A DNA stretch of 7,800 nt from an uncultured Ruminococcus sp. (GTDB taxonomy: Bacteria; Bacillota; Clostridia; Oscillospirales; Acutalibacteraceae): the NCBI GenBank assembly GCA_945632055.1, contig CALZCU010000032.1:1-7800 (forward strand). The letters are read 5' to 3'. Shown piece after piece: positions 5,462 to 7,800 of this stretch. The position numbers were made by a program, and so were the translations under genes. The notes beneath the pieces were generated by a model, which saw nothing but the letters and a program-made list of their open reading frames with translations, did not search any database and had not been told where the DNA came from. The stretch's first letter is position 1. The number at the start of each line of letters is the position of its first letter.

Positions 5462-5483
5462 CGGTGGTACACCGTATGCGAAG
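5462..5483 (+). repeat. Orphan C hairpin, possible remnant of a further 67-nt unit
   Basis: CGGTG-GTA-CACCG (5462-5474) is identical to hairpin C of copy 3 (5560-5572). TGCGAAG follows both, two bases after the hairpin here and three bases after it there. The A and B parts are missing, so this looks like a deleted unit. Confidence 0.55.
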
Positions 5484-5505
5484 GTGATTGATAAATTGAG
5501 GTTTT

Positions 5506-5572
5506 CGGTCGGGAAACTGATGTGATTTTAATCACCGAGCTATCTGCTCGAACTACCAGCGGTGGTACACCG
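5506..5572 (+). repeat. 67-nt three-hairpin unit, copy 3, overlapping the 3' end of prmA
   Basis: Hairpin A is CGGT...ACTG with a G-U pair. Hairpin B is CGAGC-TATCT-GCTCG (5536-5550). Hairpin C is CGGTG-GTA-CACCG (5560-5572). An extra hairpin, GTGATT-TT-AATCAC (5522-5535), lies between A and B. The right edge of the unit falls between PrmA codons 303 and 304. Confidence 0.78.
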
Positions 5573-6481
5573 CGCTGCGAAGCAAGCCCAGCCGTTTTCG
5601 ATGTGCTCCTCGATGATGTCGAAGTGCTTGCTGACCGACTGCTTTACCTCCTCGGCTCTTGTGTCGATAATTCCGCTCATAATGTAAACGGCGCCGTCCT
5701 TCATAAAGTCACGGACACCCTCGGATAAAAACATAATAGCGTCGGCAACAATGTTTGCGAGCACAATGTCATACTTGCCCTCGACCTTGTCGGTGAAGCT
5801 TCCGCAAATGGCTGTGTAGCGGTTGCCCACACCGTTGATTTCTGCGTTTTCAGCCGCAGTCCTGACGGCGGTTTCGTCAATGTCAACTCCGACTGCGCTT
5901 TTTGCACCGAGAAGAAGCGTGGCAATCGAGAGTATTCCGCTTCCACAGCCGACATCAAGAACGGTGTCGCCGCTTTTCATATACTTTTCGCACATTTCAA
6001 GGCAGAGCTTGGTGGTTTCGTGAGTGCCTGTGCCGAACGCAAGACCGGGGTCGATGTTGAGGACAACTCTGCCGTTCGCATCGTAGTCATCTCGCCAGCT
6101 CGGACGGATAAGGAGCTTTTCGCCGACCTCAATCGGGTGGAAATATTTTTTCCAGTTGTTGCGCCAATCCTCCTCGGCACAGTCGAGAAGCTCAATTGTG
6201 TGCCCGATTCCCTCAGCGTTGTAGCGTTCGGAGAGAAAGGCTACGGCTTCGGACGGCGAAACATCAGGCTCAAGGTAGATGTGAACAAAAGCCGTCTGCC
6301 TGTCTTTGCTGAGCAAATCCTCGTCAATGAGGTCGATGTGAGCAATGTCCTCAACCTCCTGCTCGAGATTTGTGTAGTCCTCAATGTATATGCCGTAGGG
6401 AACAACGACATTCGCAATGTCGCTCGCCTTGTCAATATCCTTGGCATTTACGGCGATTTTTATTTCAGTCCATTTTTCCAT
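5540..6481 (-). CDS. prmA: Ribosomal protein L11 methyltransferase PrmA
   Basis: PrmA uses S-adenosylmethionine to methylate lysine side chains and the N-terminus of ribosomal protein L11 in the cytoplasm. The 313-residue length is normal. The N-terminal third is the L11-binding domain, starting KWTEIKIAV. The catalytic part shows DPGLAFGTGTHETT (144-157), SAM motif I VLDVGCGSG (174-182), the acidic VDID after strand 2 (199-202), and LANIVAD (241-247), the NP.Y-like motif near the active site. ATG 6481 follows GAGG (6491-6494), which overlaps the dnaJ stop codon; the 11-base gap shows one operon. The protein should end near GWACFAAR. Instead ten codons (304-313, RCTTAGSSSR) and the TAG stop come from the 67-nt repeat unit at 5506-5572. 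No ordinary T-tract terminator follows; the repeat hairpins may serve. Confidence 0.97.
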   Translation of the reverse strand: MEKWTEIKIAVNAKDIDKASDIANVVVPYGIYIEDYTNLEQEVEDIAHIDLIDEDLLSKDRQTAFVHIYLEPDVSPSEAVAFLSERYNAEGIGHTIELLDCAEEDWRNNWKKYFHPIEVGEKLLIRPSWRDDYDANGRVVLNIDPGLAFGTGTHETTKLCLEMCEKYMKSGDTVLDVGCGSGILSIATLLLGAKSAVGVDIDETAVRTAAENAEINGVGNRYTAICGSFTDKVEGKYDIVLANIVADAIMFLSEGVRDFMKDGAVYIMSGIIDTRAEEVKQSVSKHFDIIEEHIENGWACFAARCTTAGSSSR

Positions 6482-6492
6482 AGGATTTATCC

Positions 6493-7632
6493 TCAGTCGT
6501 TAAAAAGGTTTTTCAGCTTGTCAAAGAAATTTTTGCGCTGGGCGTAGTTTTTGTCGCTTGTACTGCTGTCGAGCTGTTTGATAAGCTCCTTTTGCTTGGA
6601 GTTGAGGTTCTTTGGCACTTCAATCGTGATTTTAACATATTGGTCGCCCCTGCCTCTGCCGTTGAGCCGCTGAATACCCTTGCCCTTGAGCTTGAAAACA
6701 TCTCCGGGCTGAGTGCCCTCGTGAATGGTGTAGGAAACCTTGCCGTCAAGCGTGGGAACGGTGATTTCCGCACCGAGAGCCGCCTGCGTAAAGGTAATCG
6801 GCATTACGCACCATACATCGTCGCCCCTGCGCTCGAAAAGCTGATGAGGACGGACATTTACATATACATGAAGGTCGCCCGCAGGACCGTTGTTGTAGCC
6901 TGCATTTCCTCTGCCGCTGACATTGAGAATCTGCTGATCCTTGATGCCTGCCGGAATTGTCACATCAACAGTCTTGCTCTTGCGCTGTCTGCCTGAGCCA
7001 CCGCACTTGCGGCAGGGATTGTCAATAATCTTGCCCTTGCCGTGACAGGCATCACACGCTCTCTGAGTCTGCACAACGCCGAACGGAGTTCTCTGATTGA
7101 TTGTAACCTTACCCGAACCGCCGCAGGCAGAGCAGGTCTTTGGAGATGAGCCTGCCGCCGCACCTGTTCCGTGACATTCACCGCAGGTAGAAACGCAGTT
7201 GTAGTTTATGTTCTTTTTACAGCCCTTTGCGGCTTCCTCAAATGAAATGTAAACGCTTGCTTCAACATCGCTTCCCCTCATCGGAGCGTTGGCATTGTTT
7301 GAGCGTCTGCCGCCAAAGCCGCCAAAGAAGCTTGAGAAAATGTCGTCTATGTCGATGCCCTGACCAAACGGACTTCCGCCGCCTGCACCTGCGCCGAAGT
7401 TGGGGTCAACTCCTGCGTGGCCGAACTGGTCATAGCGAGCCTTTTTGTCCTTGTCGGAAAGCACCTCGTAGGCTTCGTTGACTTCCTTGAATTTTTCTTC
7501 GCAGGTTTTATCACCCGGATGAAGGTCGGGGTGATATTTTTTGGCACTCTGCCTGTATGCCTTTTTAATTTCGTCCTCGCTTGCGCCTTTCTGAACGCCA
7601 AGCACCTCGTAGTAATCTCTTTTTTCAGCCAT
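6493..7632 (-). CDS. dnaJ: Chaperone protein DnaJ (Hsp40)
   Basis: DnaJ delivers unfolded proteins to DnaK and stimulates its ATPase. I start it at ATG 7632, eight bases after GGGAG (7641-7645), giving 379 residues. The upstream GTG at 7641 overlaps that site and is not a likely start. The J domain (about 4-70) contains HPD at 34-36. A Gly/Phe-rich linker follows (79-109). All four zinc motifs are intact: CGECHGTG (150-157), CSACGGSG (167-174), CDACHGKG (193-200) and CRKCGGSG (207-214). The C-terminal substrate-binding domains run from about 220 to 345. It is therefore a complete type I DnaJ. prmA follows 11 bases after its stop, the common Firmicutes order. dnaK would be expected upstream, beyond 7800, but the gap before dnaJ holds repeats rather than coding sequence. 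No CIRCE-type operator is visible. Confidence 0.98.
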   Translation of the reverse strand: MAEKRDYYEVLGVQKGASEDEIKKAYRQSAKKYHPDLHPGDKTCEEKFKEVNEAYEVLSDKDKKARYDQFGHAGVDPNFGAGAGGGSPFGQGIDIDDIFSSFFGGFGGRRSNNANAPMRGSDVEASVYISFEEAAKGCKKNINYNCVSTCGECHGTGAAAGSSPKTCSACGGSGKVTINQRTPFGVVQTQRACDACHGKGKIIDNPCRKCGGSGRQRKSKTVDVTIPAGIKDQQILNVSGRGNAGYNNGPAGDLHVYVNVRPHQLFERRGDDVWCVMPITFTQAALGAEITVPTLDGKVSYTIHEGTQPGDVFKLKGKGIQRLNGRGRGDQYVKITIEVPKNLNSKQKELIKQLDSSTSDKNYAQRKNFFDKLKNLFND

Positions 7633-7705
7633 AAAATACACTCCCGTTGTTCAGTTAACAATTTACAATTAATAATTCATTTTGCCTGAATTGACTGTGG
7701 TCGCA

Positions 7706-7736
7706 CACTTGCGGGCGGATAATATCCGCCCCTACG
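7706..7736 (-). repeat. Palindromic dispersed element with a different core
   Basis: On the minus strand the frame CGTAGGG (7730-7736) and CCGCAAGTG (7706-7714) matches that of the element at 5168. The enclosed core is different: GGGCGGATA-A-TATCCGCCC (7713-7731), a perfect 9-bp palindrome. It lies about 75 bases upstream of the dnaJ start. Confidence 0.7.
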
Positions 7737-7775
7737 GGCAATGTTGTCAACTTAAGGTCAGATGAACCTTTCAAG

Positions 7776-7795
7776 CCTTCTCCTTGAGGAGAAGG
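7776..7795. repeat. Hairpin repeat at the right window edge
   Basis: CCTTCTCC (7776-7783) pairs perfectly with GGAGAAGG (7788-7795) around TTGA, which can add one more T-A pair. There is no T-tract on either visible side. It resembles the start of dispersed repeats I remember from Clostridia genomes and may continue past 7800. Confidence 0.5.
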
Positions 7796-7800
7796 TGTCG

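Noticed and set aside
5326..5572. Repeated units could be a short CRISPR array.
   Set aside because: The whole 67-nt unit is repeated, the gaps are 1 and 45 nt, there are no unique spacers of equal length, and no cas genes are visible.
5555..5582. GGTGGTACACCGCG resembles the T-box core sequence (GGTGGTACCGCG), as does 5463-5474.
   Set aside because: It has two extra bases, is fully explained by the palindrome CGGTG-GTA-CACCG, has no stem I or downstream synthetase or amino acid gene, and lies within a repeat at the end of an opposite-strand gene.
6020..6547. Plus-strand frame of 175 codons across prmA and the dnaJ end.
   Set aside because: It is a shadow of two certain minus-strand genes and lacks a ribosome binding site and recognisable domains. 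The same holds for the other frames opposite or inside dnaJ and prmA.
7633..7641. GTG at 7641 as the DnaJ start.
   Set aside because: It overlaps the GGGAG ribosome binding site that serves ATG 7632, and DnaJ proteins typically begin with an M.....DYYE pattern, which fits the ATG.
7715..7750. TTGACA (minus strand, 7745-7750) as the -35 of a dnaJ promoter.
   Set aside because: The only -10-like boxes lie inside the palindromic element and are weak or badly spaced (GATATT at 18, TATTAT at 20).

Overview
The window looks like a chromosomal piece of a Gram-positive Clostridia relative, most likely a Ruminococcus-like member of the Oscillospiraceae. The evidence is a type I dockerin of the ruminococcal kind on a BspA-like leucine-rich-repeat protein, strong AGGAGG-type ribosome binding sites, TTG starts, a LytTR/DUF3021 regulatory pair and the Firmicutes order dnaJ-prmA. 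Species cannot be fixed from the sequence alone.

Left third (1-2320). This part is very AT-rich: 12 of 60 bases are G+C in 601-660, against 33 of 60 in 6061-6120. It holds the 3' part of a large secreted LRR_5 protein ending in a dockerin (2-1576), a terminator, and a 141-residue PUA/EVE-like protein (1700-2125) with its own promoter. That promoter has an inverted repeat over the -10 box. The terminators after the two genes have identical 10-bp stems. The AT-rich block stops at the 3' end of an initiator tRNA gene (2322-2398, minus strand), which has its own promoter and terminator.

Middle (2430-4980). A LytTR DNA-binding regulator (TTG start at 2629, with a consensus-like promoter) and a four-helix DUF3021 membrane protein form a two-gene operon, probably a regulator with its membrane inhibitor. 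Convergent to it is a YoaK/DUF1275 membrane protein. The two transcripts share an 18-bp hairpin that contains the YoaK-family stop codon. Upstream of that gene on the same strand is an unrecognised four-helix membrane protein with a wholly acidic tail.

Repeat-rich gap (4993-5572). This non-coding stretch carries two inverted copies of a palindromic element and then three gap-free alignable 67-nt units. Each unit is built from three hairpins, and the third hairpin keeps its shape while its stem bases change. This is the best candidate for something undescribed. The last unit runs into the 3' end of prmA and encodes the last ten residues and stop codon of PrmA.

Right part (5540-7800). dnaJ and prmA (protein folding and ribosomal protein L11 methylation) form a minus-strand operon. 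Upstream of dnaJ lie another palindromic element, with the same frame but a different core from those at 5168 and 5284, and a hairpin at the window edge.
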